From CAIQQQ01 sp037445025 (GTDB taxonomy: Bacteria; Pseudomonadota; Alphaproteobacteria; Acetobacterales; Acetobacteraceae), in contig JBBILI010000004.1 of NCBI GenBank assembly GCA_037445025.1, forward strand, positions 62,001 to 126,000: 64,000 nucleotides of DNA. The letters run 5' to 3'. Below are positions 1-6,899 of this stretch, piece by piece. The notes under the pieces were generated by a model, which was not told where the DNA came from, did not search any database, and was given only the letters and a program-made list of their open reading frames with translations. Both the position numbers and the translations under genes were made by a program. How positions within the stretch are numbered: the first letter of the stretch is position 1; every line of letters begins with the position of its first letter.

Positions 1-1338
1 ATCGTCGGTCTCCAGCACCGTCGGCGCATCCAGACCCAGCGGGGCGAGGATGGCGGCGGCGAGCGAGGCCACGCGGTGCAGGCTGTCGATGGGGTGGTGC
101 GGCCGGGCGCGGGTAAGGGCGACCACGCCGGCGGCGCCATAGGCGTAGGCGGCCGCGATGAGGTCGAGACCGGCCTGGGTGACCTCGTTGAGGCGCAGCG
201 GCAGCACATGGGCGGGCAGGCCGTGGCCGAAGCGGGCGGCGGCGTCGATCAGCGCGGTGCCGTGGTCCTCGTCGTGCAGCAGGATCACCGGGGTGCGGCC
301 GCCGGCTTCGGCGTAGGTGGTGAGCAGGGTGCGCAGACGGGTGATCACACTGGCGGGCGGCGGCACGGCATAGGCGGCGGCCCCTGTCGGGCAGACCGCG
401 GCACAGGCACCGCAGCCGGCACAGATCGCGGCGTCGATCGCCACGTGATCGCCGCCTGGGGTGATGGCGCCGGTGGGACACAGATCGAGGCAGCGCGTGC
501 AGCCGGTGCGCCGGTTGCGGCTGTGGGCGCAGAGGCTGTCGGTGAAGGAGATATAGGCCGGCTTGTCGAAGCTGCCGATCAGGCCCGCGGCGTCGTGGAT
601 CAGCCGCTCGACCGTCTCGGGCCGGGCCGGATCGGCGCGCAGATAGCCGGAGCGCAGGTCGGGGGACGGCAGCAGCGGCCTGCCGCCGGTGAGGTCGATC
701 AGCACGTCGCAGCGTGACACCGCCCCGTCGCGAGGCGGGCCGAAGCGCAGGGCGGTGCGGGAGGCGGGGGAGGGGGTGGCGTAGTCGTCCACCACCAGCT
801 CGAAGCCGCCGAGCACGCCGCGTGCGGTGCGGATGGTGCCGCGCAGGACCGGAAAATCGCCGCTCGCGGGCGGCGTGATGTCGCCGGGGCGGGTCAGCAG
901 CACCGTCACATCCAGCGTGTCGGACAGGCGGCGGGCGACGGCGATGGCGGCATCGTCGCGCCCGTAGATCAGCGCCACGCCGGCGCTGGTGAGGCTGACC
1001 AGCTCGACCGGCGGCATCGGCACCGCGGCGGCGGCCAGCAGGGCGGCCATCTTGGGGCCGGTGCCGGTGGCGTCGGACCAGCCGGCCTGCTCGCGGATGT
1101 TGGCGAACTGGATGGTCTGGCCGGCCTCGTCGGCGAGCTCGGCGAACAGCGGCGCCTCCTGGGTGCAGCCGATGGTGATCGGGCGGCGTTCGTCGAGCGC
1201 CGCCCGCACCAGGCCGATTTCGCGGCGGCAGAGCTGGGTGGCGAGGCGGGTTTCGCAGCCGGTGCGGCGCAGCGCCGGGGCGTCGAGCGTCATCGTCTCC
1301 TCGCAGGAACAGGCGAAGACGATGCGGCGTTCGGTCAT
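1..1338 (-). CDS. 4Fe-4S ferredoxin-like protein of formate dehydrogenase locus (partial, C-terminus off left edge)
   Basis: About 445 codons are visible, starting MTERRIVFAC at 1338 and still open at base 1. Seen: a Cys-rich N-terminus, then two ferredoxin-type cluster motifs, C280-x2-C283-x3-C287 (with C270 nearby) and C306-x2-C309-x2-C312-x3-C316, each followed by Pro. Known: large 4Fe-4S proteins of this kind accompany DUF3305/DUF3306 genes in alphaproteobacterial formate dehydrogenase loci, where a role in electron transfer or enzyme maturation is presumed. It is divergent from the + strand accessory genes with only 60 bp between starts, so the two directions probably share a promoter region. 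The exact reaction is unknown. Confidence 0.88.
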   Translation of the reverse strand, partial: MTERRIVFACSCEETMTLDAPALRRTGCETRLATQLCRREIGLVRAALDERRPITIGCTQEAPLFAELADEAGQTIQFANIREQAGWSDATGTGPKMAALLAAAAVPMPPVELVSLTSAGVALIYGRDDAAIAVARRLSDTLDVTVLLTRPGDITPPASGDFPVLRGTIRTARGVLGGFELVVDDYATPSPASRTALRFGPPRDGAVSRCDVLIDLTGGRPLLPSPDLRSGYLRADPARPETVERLIHDAAGLIGSFDKPAYISFTDSLCAHSRNRRTGCTRCLDLCPTGAITPGGDHVAIDAAICAGCGACAAVCPTGAAAYAVPPPASVITRLRTLLTTYAEAGGRTPVILLHDEDHGTALIDAAARFGHGLPAHVLPLRLNEVTQAGLDLIAAAYAYGAAGVVALTRARPHHPIDSLHRVASLAAAILAPLGLDAPTVLETDD

Positions 1339-1398
1339 CAACTCGTCCTTTTGGTTGGAGGGACGTATAGTGGGGCCGATCCGTTGAAGGAAGAAGCC

Positions 1399-2028
1399 GT
1401 GCTCGCCCTGCCGCCGCCCTATACCCCGCTGGCCCTGCGCGAGGGCGGCGATGCGTTCGATCGCGCCATGATGGAGGCCGAGGCCGGCGCCGGGGCAGGG
1501 CTGCTGGTGTGGGTGCGCCGGTTCGACACGGCGGACTGTGCGGTGATCCTGGAGCCGGAGGAAACGCTCGCCGATGCGCGTGACGTGATCTTCGCCGGGA
1601 TGGTGGCGGTGGCGGATGCGCTGACCGCGATCAGCCCGCCGGAGAAGCCGCTGACCTTCGGCTGGCCCGACCGGATTGTGTTCGATGCCGGGCTGGTCGG
1701 CGGCGCGCGGCTGGGCTGGCCGGAAGGCTGCGCCGAGGACGCGGTGCCGGGCTTTGTCGTGTTCGGCTTCACCCTGCGGGTCGAGCCGGCGCAGGACGAC
1801 GCGGCGATGGCGTCGCTGCGGTCGGAAGGGTTTGAGGATTTCGAGACGGCGCCGTTCATTGAGAGCTTCGCCCGGCATTTCATGCAGGTGCTCGACAGCT
1901 GGGCGCATGACGGGGTGCCTGCGGTGCTGGCGCGCTGGCGTGGCTATGGCAATGCGGCGATGGGGGGCGATCTGGCGCGGGCGCTGCGGGCGCCGTCCTG
2001 GCTGGTGGACGGCGAGATCGCGGCATGA
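1399..2028 (+). CDS. Biotin/lipoate A/B protein ligase-like protein
   Basis: This 209-aa protein resembles the biotin/lipoate ligase family members found in formate dehydrogenase accessory loci; the core includes EPEETLADA, then WPDRIVFD and GARLGWPEG. I do not see a convincing biotin-binding catalytic loop, so a true ligase activity is not assured. The start is taken as GTG at 1399 because AAGGA lies 7 nt upstream; an ATG at 1351 in the same frame would add residues lying inside the divergent promoter region. It is the first gene of a chain in which each stop overlaps the next start by 4 bp, implying translational coupling and joint function in FDH assembly or cofactor handling. Confidence 0.82.
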   Translation: MLALPPPYTPLALREGGDAFDRAMMEAEAGAGAGLLVWVRRFDTADCAVILEPEETLADARDVIFAGMVAVADALTAISPPEKPLTFGWPDRIVFDAGLVGGARLGWPEGCAEDAVPGFVVFGFTLRVEPAQDDAAMASLRSEGFEDFETAPFIESFARHFMQVLDSWAHDGVPAVLARWRGYGNAAMGGDLARALRAPSWLVDGEIAA

Positions 2029-2540
2029 AGCTGCCCCGCACGCTGCGGCTCGATCCGTCCGACACGTTTGTGTTCGACCGTGCCGCCGAACCGGGCGAAT
2101 GGGCGGTCTCCGGCGCGTTCGTGTTCCGCGATGCCGATGCCGCGGCGCTGGGCCGCAAGGCGCGGGTGGCGCTGCGCTCGGGGTTTATGGGCGTGGACAG
2201 CCTGGGTTGGTCCACGCTGGTGGAGGTGGCGGAAGGCGAGGCCGAGCCGGTGGCGCGGGCGCTGGCGGCCCAGCTGGTGGCGCATTTCGGCGCACCCGAT
2301 CTCGCTGCCGCCTTGCCGGCGGCGCGCGAGGAGGTCGCTTTCGCCGCCTCGCTGTGCGATCTGCCGCTCGGCACCGTCATCGCCGTGCACCGCATGCCGG
2401 GGCCGGACGGGCTGGTGGAGCGGTTTCGCACGCTCACCGCGCGCACCGACCGGCCGCCGCCGGTGTTCGCGCTGATCGAGACCGATGACGACCCGGACCA
2501 TATCGACCTCACCCGCCTGGTCGAGGAGCGGGGGCAGTGA
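2025..2540 (+). CDS. DUF6505 family protein
   Basis: A 171-aa soluble protein beginning MKLPRTLRLDPSDTFVF, matching my recollection of the DUF6505 family, which occurs next to formate dehydrogenase genes. It has no signal peptide or membrane segment. ATG overlaps the previous stop (ATGA) and its own stop overlaps the GTG of the next gene (GTGA), so it is embedded in the coupled accessory operon. No biochemical role is known to me; an accessory role in assembling the molybdenum/tungsten enzyme is inferred from position only. Confidence 0.8.
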   Translation: MKLPRTLRLDPSDTFVFDRAAEPGEWAVSGAFVFRDADAAALGRKARVALRSGFMGVDSLGWSTLVEVAEGEAEPVARALAAQLVAHFGAPDLAAALPAAREEVAFAASLCDLPLGTVIAVHRMPGPDGLVERFRTLTARTDRPPPVFALIETDDDPDHIDLTRLVEERGQ

Positions 2541-3523
2541 TCGATTTCTGGTTTTCGTCCGGCCATCATCTGCTGGATCGCGGGCCGGACGGTCTGCTGC
2601 GGCTGACCGACGATTTTCTGCGCGCCTTCCTTGCGCGGCCGGAGCTGGTGCCGCCGGACGCGGCCTGTGCGGCGGAGCGCGCGCTGCACACGACGCTGCT
2701 GGCTGATCCGCGTGCATCGGCCGATCCGGGGCTGCTGGCGGATGCCGACGCGCGGGAGAACTGGCGGCTGTTCCTGGCGTTTCGTGATGGGCTGGTCGCG
2801 GCCCCGTCCCTTGAGGCGGCGTATATGCGGCTGATCCGGGGCGACCTGACCGGCACGCCGCCGCTGTTCATCACCCAGCTGGTGCATGTCATCCTGCGCA
2901 ACGCGCTGCACGGCTGCACCGATCCGTTCACGATCCGCGCCGCCGAGCTGCTGTTCCGGCCGCAGCGGGCGACCCAACACAATGCAACCGTGCTGCTGGC
3001 GGATGCCGAGGCGATCACGACCCACGAGCAGCAGCGCCAGGCCTCGCCGCTGCTGGCCATGCTGGCGCCGCCCGCCGTCGCCGAGCTGACCGTGCTCACC
3101 GACGACACCGCCGATTCCTACTGGGACCGGTCGGACGCGTTCGACATGCTGCTCGATCTCGGCGGCACACCCGGCGGGCGCGACGCGCTGGGCCGGGCGC
3201 TGAAGCTGTGGCTGCGGCATATGCTGCGCATCGACGCCACCATCGATCCGCTGCCCGCCATCACCGATCCGGACTGGCGCTGGTTCGTCGGGCTGGACAG
3301 CGAGGCGACGTGGATCGGCAACGCGCTGTGGCACGGCGAGACGCCACCGGAGGCTGAGCGGCTGCTGGCGCTGTTCCGTCTGGTGCCGGATGCGGCGACC
3401 CCGGTGCAGGCGGACATGGCGGGGCGGCCGATCTATCTGATGCTGGCGGCCAACGGCGAAGGCACGGTGCGGCTCAAGCCGCACAACCTGCTGCTGGGGC
3501 TGCCGCTTGCCGTTGAGGCATGA
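2537..3523 (+). CDS. DUF6352 family protein
   Basis: A 328-aa soluble protein starting with GTG (MIDFWFSSGHHLLDRG). The N-terminal WFSSGHHLL stretch and overall length fit the DUF6352 family found beside DUF3305/DUF3306 in formate dehydrogenase clusters. It contains a central helical part and the motif TQHNATVLLADAEAITTHE around residues 155-173. Overlaps of 4 bp at both ends place it in the accessory operon. Function is unknown; the family name and the neighbourhood are the only guides. Confidence 0.8.
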   Translation: MIDFWFSSGHHLLDRGPDGLLRLTDDFLRAFLARPELVPPDAACAAERALHTTLLADPRASADPGLLADADARENWRLFLAFRDGLVAAPSLEAAYMRLIRGDLTGTPPLFITQLVHVILRNALHGCTDPFTIRAAELLFRPQRATQHNATVLLADAEAITTHEQQRQASPLLAMLAPPAVAELTVLTDDTADSYWDRSDAFDMLLDLGGTPGGRDALGRALKLWLRHMLRIDATIDPLPAITDPDWRWFVGLDSEATWIGNALWHGETPPEAERLLALFRLVPDAATPVQADMAGRPIYLMLAANGEGTVRLKPHNLLLGLPLAVEA

Positions 3524-4779
3524 TGCCGGTTTCGCCCGGGTTCGCCATTCTGCCGCCGGTGATCGCGGACGCCGGGCTGATCCCGCCGGCCACGCGCGCG
3601 GTGCTGGCGCCGATCTGGCACCGGCTGTGGTTTCCGCCGCAGCCGGTGACGCTGCGGGTGCTGGAGGATGTGGTGGTGGCCCAGGAGGGTCTGGTGCTGC
3701 ACGCCGACGGCCGCGTGGTGGCCGAAACGGTGCACGAGCACACGCCGGCGCAGGTGGCCCAGGCGCAGGCGGCGCTGTTCCGCCCGGTCGGCAGCATCGA
3801 CGGCACGCTGATCCTGGGGCGCAAGCCGGGCACCTGGAATTACGGGCATTTCCTGGTGGAGATGCTGCCGCGCATCCTGCTGGCGCGCAGGCTTGGCACG
3901 GCGGGGCGGGTGCTGGTGCAGTCCGCCCCGGCGGCCCTGCGCAAGGCGATGCTGGACGCCTTCGCTCTGGTCGGCATATCGCCCGATGATGTCGTCGAAG
4001 CGGGGCCGGCGCCGGTGCGGGTGCAACGTCTGGTGCTGGTGGAAGGGCTTTCCGAGCACGGCGTGTATCTCTCGCCGCTCACCGGTGCGCTGCTGGACAT
4101 GCTGGGGGCGAGCGTCGCCCCGGGGCCGGACGACAACCTGTTCGTCACCCGGCCGGCCGGGCCGCGGCGGCTGGCGGATGAGGACGCGGTGGCGGCGGCG
4201 GCCGGGGGTGCCGGGTTCCGTGTCATCGATCCCGGGACGATGCCGTTCGCAGCCCAGGTGGCGGCGTTCAAGGGGGCGCGGCGGATTGTGGGGGTGATGG
4301 GCGCCGGGCTTGCCAACATCGCCTTTGCCCGGCCGGGCACCGAGCTGTTCCTGCTGGCGCCGGCTGCGATGCAGGACAGCTTCTACTGGTTCCTGGCGGG
4401 GCAGCGTGGCCTCGTCACCACCGAGATCCGCTGCGCGCAGGTGGGGGAGCCGAGCGGACAGCATCCGTGGGACACCGCCTTGCAGCTGCCGACGCGCCAT
4501 CTCGAACGTCTGCTCGATCCGGCGCCGCTGCCGGTGCGGCCCGATCCGATGGTCCTGGCGCAGGACCTGCACGCCCGGTTCGACGCCGCGTTCTATCTGC
4601 GCCACAACCCCGATGTCGCTGCCGCGCGGCTGGATCCGCTGGCGCATTTTCTCGCCATCGGCTGGCGCGAGGGGCGGGATCCCTCGGCAGAGTTTCAGAT
4701 CGGCGGCGCGGACCAGGACATCAACCCGCTCGTGCGCGCCATCCTGCGCGATCACGGCGTGGCGGAGGCGGCACGATGA
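3520..4779 (+). CDS. Glycosyltransferase family 61 (DUF563) protein embedded in FDH accessory operon
   Basis: A 419-aa protein. Seen: the DUF563/GT61 hallmarks, including GTWNYGHFLVEMLPRI near residue 107, a central NLFVTRPAGPRRLADED segment, the GVMGAGLANIAFARPG motif near residue 265, and a C-terminal YLRHNPDVAAARLDPLAHF unit of the type found at the ends of bacterial glycosyltransferases and surface proteins. Known: GT61 enzymes transfer sugars (xylose, GlcNAc and others) in polysaccharide or glycoprotein synthesis. Odd: it is joined by ATGA overlaps to DUF6352 upstream and DUF3305 downstream, both FDH accessory genes, although nothing about formate oxidation calls for a glycosyltransferase. 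Composition looks like its neighbours, so an old insertion is more likely than a recent one. Confidence 0.85.
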   Translation: MMPVSPGFAILPPVIADAGLIPPATRAVLAPIWHRLWFPPQPVTLRVLEDVVVAQEGLVLHADGRVVAETVHEHTPAQVAQAQAALFRPVGSIDGTLILGRKPGTWNYGHFLVEMLPRILLARRLGTAGRVLVQSAPAALRKAMLDAFALVGISPDDVVEAGPAPVRVQRLVLVEGLSEHGVYLSPLTGALLDMLGASVAPGPDDNLFVTRPAGPRRLADEDAVAAAAGGAGFRVIDPGTMPFAAQVAAFKGARRIVGVMGAGLANIAFARPGTELFLLAPAAMQDSFYWFLAGQRGLVTTEIRCAQVGEPSGQHPWDTALQLPTRHLERLLDPAPLPVRPDPMVLAQDLHARFDAAFYLRHNPDVAAARLDPLAHFLAIGWREGRDPSAEFQIGGADQDINPLVRAILRDHGVAEAAR

Positions 4780-5252
4780 CGACGACAGGCCTTGCCGTGG
4801 GCGTGGTGGTGGAACGGCGCCGGTCCCGCTCGCCCTGGGTGGATGTGCTGTGGGTGCCGGTGTCGGTGCTGCCCGGCGCGCCCGATCTGCCGCCGTTCAC
4901 CCCGCTTGGCGGCAGCGAGACCGGCGCGCGCTTCTACGCCGGCAGCTTTGTGATGGAGCTGCACCGCACCGATACCGCGACCTATCGCGACAATCTCTAC
5001 ACCGGGGCGCCGCGCATCTGGGTGGCGCTGCGCCTGGAGGGTGACGGGGTGGCGGTGGTGGGCGTGACGCCGGACCCGGCGGAGGGCGAATCCTACACCG
5101 AGGCGGGGTCGGACATCGTCGAGACCGTGCCGATGGCAGCCGAGATCGAGACTCTGCTGGCGGCCTTCGTGGCGGAGCACCATGTCGAGCGGGTGTTCGT
5201 GAAGCGCAGGCGGCGGCGCTGGGCGTCGGACGAGGACGAGGACATGGCATGA
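4776..5252 (+). CDS. DUF3305 family protein
   Basis: A 158-aa protein opening MTTTGLAVGVVVERRRSRSPW and containing YRDNLYTGAPRIWVALR, the signature region of DUF3305. Known: DUF3305 and DUF3306 genes sit together in formate dehydrogenase operons of alpha- and betaproteobacteria; their molecular role is undefined. The true start is the ATG at 4776, which overlaps the TGA of the glycosyltransferase; the longer upstream reading in this frame is only a shadow of that gene. The C-terminus is basic then acidic (KRRRRRWASDEDED). Confidence 0.87.
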   Translation: MTTTGLAVGVVVERRRSRSPWVDVLWVPVSVLPGAPDLPPFTPLGGSETGARFYAGSFVMELHRTDTATYRDNLYTGAPRIWVALRLEGDGVAVVGVTPDPAEGESYTEAGSDIVETVPMAAEIETLLAAFVAEHHVERVFVKRRRRRWASDEDEDMA

Positions 5253-5782
5253 GCGGCGAGGACGGGTTTCTGCGGCGCTGGTCGCGGCTGAAGCGGCAGG
5301 CCCCGCCGGCCCCGAAGCCGGCGCCGGCGGCCGCGGAACCGCCGGAGGAGATCCCGCCGCCGGTGGAGAGCATCTCCGACGAGGAAATCGCTGGCTGGCT
5401 CAAGCGGCGGGTGCCGCAGGCCTGGCGGGTGCTGGCGCTGCGGCGGCTGTGGGTGAGCGATGCCGCGATCGCGGGCTTCATCGGGCCCGCCGATTACCAG
5501 TTTGACTGGGAGGCGCTGGGCGGATCGCCGGGCTGGGGACCGTTGCGCGCGGTGGACGATATAACCGACCTGCTGTCGCGCGCCATCGGCGAGCACCGGC
5601 CGCCGCCGCGCGAGGCGGTGCCGGAGGAGGTGGCGGTCGCGGAATCGGACTCTGCGGAACCGCCGCTTCAGAACCTGGCCGTATTGACCGAGCTTGCTGA
5701 AATTAAACCGGATTTTGTTGTTTCGGAGGAACGGGACGACACCGTCCGGCGCCGGCGGGGCGGGGCTGCGACGCCGGTATAA
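5249..5782 (+). CDS. DUF3306 family protein
   Basis: A 177-aa protein starting MSGEDGFLRRWSRLKRQ, the typical DUF3306 opening, then a Pro/Ala-rich linker and a core with WRVLALRRLWVSD and YQFDWEALG. It is the last gene of the six-member overlapping chain. The last 40 residues, after residue about 135, are poorly conserved-looking and encoded by less GC-rich DNA leading into the promoter region at 5786. Function unknown; partner of DUF3305 by constant neighbourhood. Confidence 0.85.
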   Translation: MSGEDGFLRRWSRLKRQAPPAPKPAPAAAEPPEEIPPPVESISDEEIAGWLKRRVPQAWRVLALRRLWVSDAAIAGFIGPADYQFDWEALGGSPGWGPLRAVDDITDLLSRAIGEHRPPPREAVPEEVAVAESDSAEPPLQNLAVLTELAEIKPDFVVSEERDDTVRRRRGGAATPV

Positions 5783-5785
5783 CCA

Positions 5786-5873
5786 AAGCCTATGATCGGC
5801 TCTGGCGCATCTTGCCAAAATGGTCATAAGACCATCCTATAGGCTTCACGACGATGTGTGTTGAATGCACACA
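5786..5873 (+). promoter_or_regulatory. Palindrome-rich promoter region of the fdh structural operon
   Basis: Seen between DUF3306 and HTH-TorD: candidate -35 TTGCCA (5812-5817), a 17-bp spacer and -10 TCCTAT (5835-5840, a weak match). The perfect palindrome TGGTCATAAGACCA (5821-5834) fills the spacer. An outer inverted repeat AAGCCTAT/ATAGGCTT lies at 5786-5793 and 5839-5846, and a third, TGTGTG/CACACA, at 5855-5860 and 5868-5873. Inference: operator sites, possibly for the HTH domain of the next gene. The promoter assignment is by eye. Confidence 0.5.
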
Positions 5874-5890
5874 AAATCCCGGGAGACCGA

Positions 5891-6673
5891 ATGCGCGAGG
5901 CGGGTCTGGAACAGGCGATCACGGTGGCGGGCGGTGTCAGCGCCCTGTCGCGGCTGATCGGCGTGTCCCAGCCGGCGGTGTCCGGCTGGAAGCGCGTGCC
6001 GCCGGACCGGGTGCTGGCGATCGAGGCCGCCACCGGCATTCCGCGCACCGCATTGCGGCCGGATCTCTATGCCGAGTCGGAGCTGGCGGTGCCGGACGGG
6101 CTCGACGAGGTGGATGCCGCCCGCGCCGACACTTACGCCCTGATGGCGCGTCTGCTGTGGCGCGCGCCGGATGCGGCGCTGCTGCGCCGGCTGGCGGTGC
6201 CGCCCTCGGGTCAAGGCGCGCTGCTCGAACTCCGCCGCGAGATCGCCGAGGCGGCCGCGACGACGGATGCCGCCACCGTCGAACGCGAGCATTTCACCCT
6301 GTTCACCGGCCTCGGCGGCGGCGAGCTGATGCCCTATGCCTCGTACTACCTCACCGGCTTCGTGCATGAGCGCCCGCTGGCCGATGTGCGGTCAGATCTG
6401 CACAGGCTCGGCCTGGTGCGCACCGAGGGGCTCAGCGAGCCGGAGGACCATATCGCCTTCCTGTGCGAGGTGATGGCCGGGCTGATCCGCGGTGTCTGCG
6501 GCACGGCTGATGTGACCGACGCCGCGTTCTTCACCCGCCATCTGCAGCCCTGGGCCGCCCGATGCTTCGCCGATATCGCGGCCGCCGACGCCGCGCGGTT
6601 CTACCGCCCGGTCGGTCGCCTTGGCCGGCTGCTGATCGACATCGAAACGCAAGCTTTCGCGCTGCCGACATGA
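5891..6673 (+). CDS. HTH-TorD fusion: Cro/YdaS-like DNA-binding domain joined to TorD-family chaperone
   Basis: A 260-aa protein from ATG 5891, chosen because GGGAG lies 7 nt upstream; an in-frame start at 5858 would lie inside a palindrome. Residues about 5-55 form a YdaS/Cro-type helix-turn-helix (GGVSALSRLIGVSQPAVSGW, then RVLAIEAATGIPRTALRPDLY). The rest, about 65-260, is a TorD/DmsD-type chaperone with YASYYLTGFVHERPLADVR and EDHIAFLCEVMAGLI. Known: TorD-family proteins bind Tat leaders and apo-molybdoenzymes during cofactor insertion, which fits the following fdhA. Inference: the fused HTH lets the chaperone read its own occupancy and regulate the operon through the palindromes just upstream. 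Its stop overlaps the start of the next gene (ATGA). Confidence 0.88.
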   Translation: MREAGLEQAITVAGGVSALSRLIGVSQPAVSGWKRVPPDRVLAIEAATGIPRTALRPDLYAESELAVPDGLDEVDAARADTYALMARLLWRAPDAALLRRLAVPPSGQGALLELRREIAEAAATTDAATVEREHFTLFTGLGGGELMPYASYYLTGFVHERPLADVRSDLHRLGLVRTEGLSEPEDHIAFLCEVMAGLIRGVCGTADVTDAAFFTRHLQPWAARCFADIAAADAARFYRPVGRLGRLLIDIETQAFALPT

Positions 6674-6888
6674 AAGAAATCCAGCCCATGTCCGATTCCA
6701 GAACGGAAACCACCGTCCAGCGCCGTGGCTTCTTCGCAGCCTTCGGCCTGTCCGGCGCCACCGCCATCGCCGTCGCCACAGTGGACTCCAAACCGGCCGA
6801 GGCGATGACGCCGCCGGGCACCAAAGGCGGGCATCATTACGTGGAAAGCGAGCACGTGAAGCAGTTCTACCGCGTCAACCGCTACTGA
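6670..6888 (+). CDS. Small twin-arginine-signal protein of formate dehydrogenase operon
   Basis: A 72-aa protein (66 aa if the ATG at 6688 is used) with the Tat-like signal QRRGFFAAFGLSGATAIAVA followed by a short tail ending HHYVESEHVKQFYRVNRY. Such small Tat proteins commonly lie directly before the FDH alpha subunit in alphaproteobacteria. The mature part would be only about 30 residues, rich in His and Tyr, so a structural or assembly role in the exported complex is plausible. ATG overlaps the TorD stop, so the two are translationally coupled. Confidence 0.85.
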   Translation: MKEIQPMSDSRTETTVQRRGFFAAFGLSGATAIAVATVDSKPAEAMTPPGTKGGHHYVESEHVKQFYRVNRY

Positions 6889-6899
6889 GGACGGCCATC

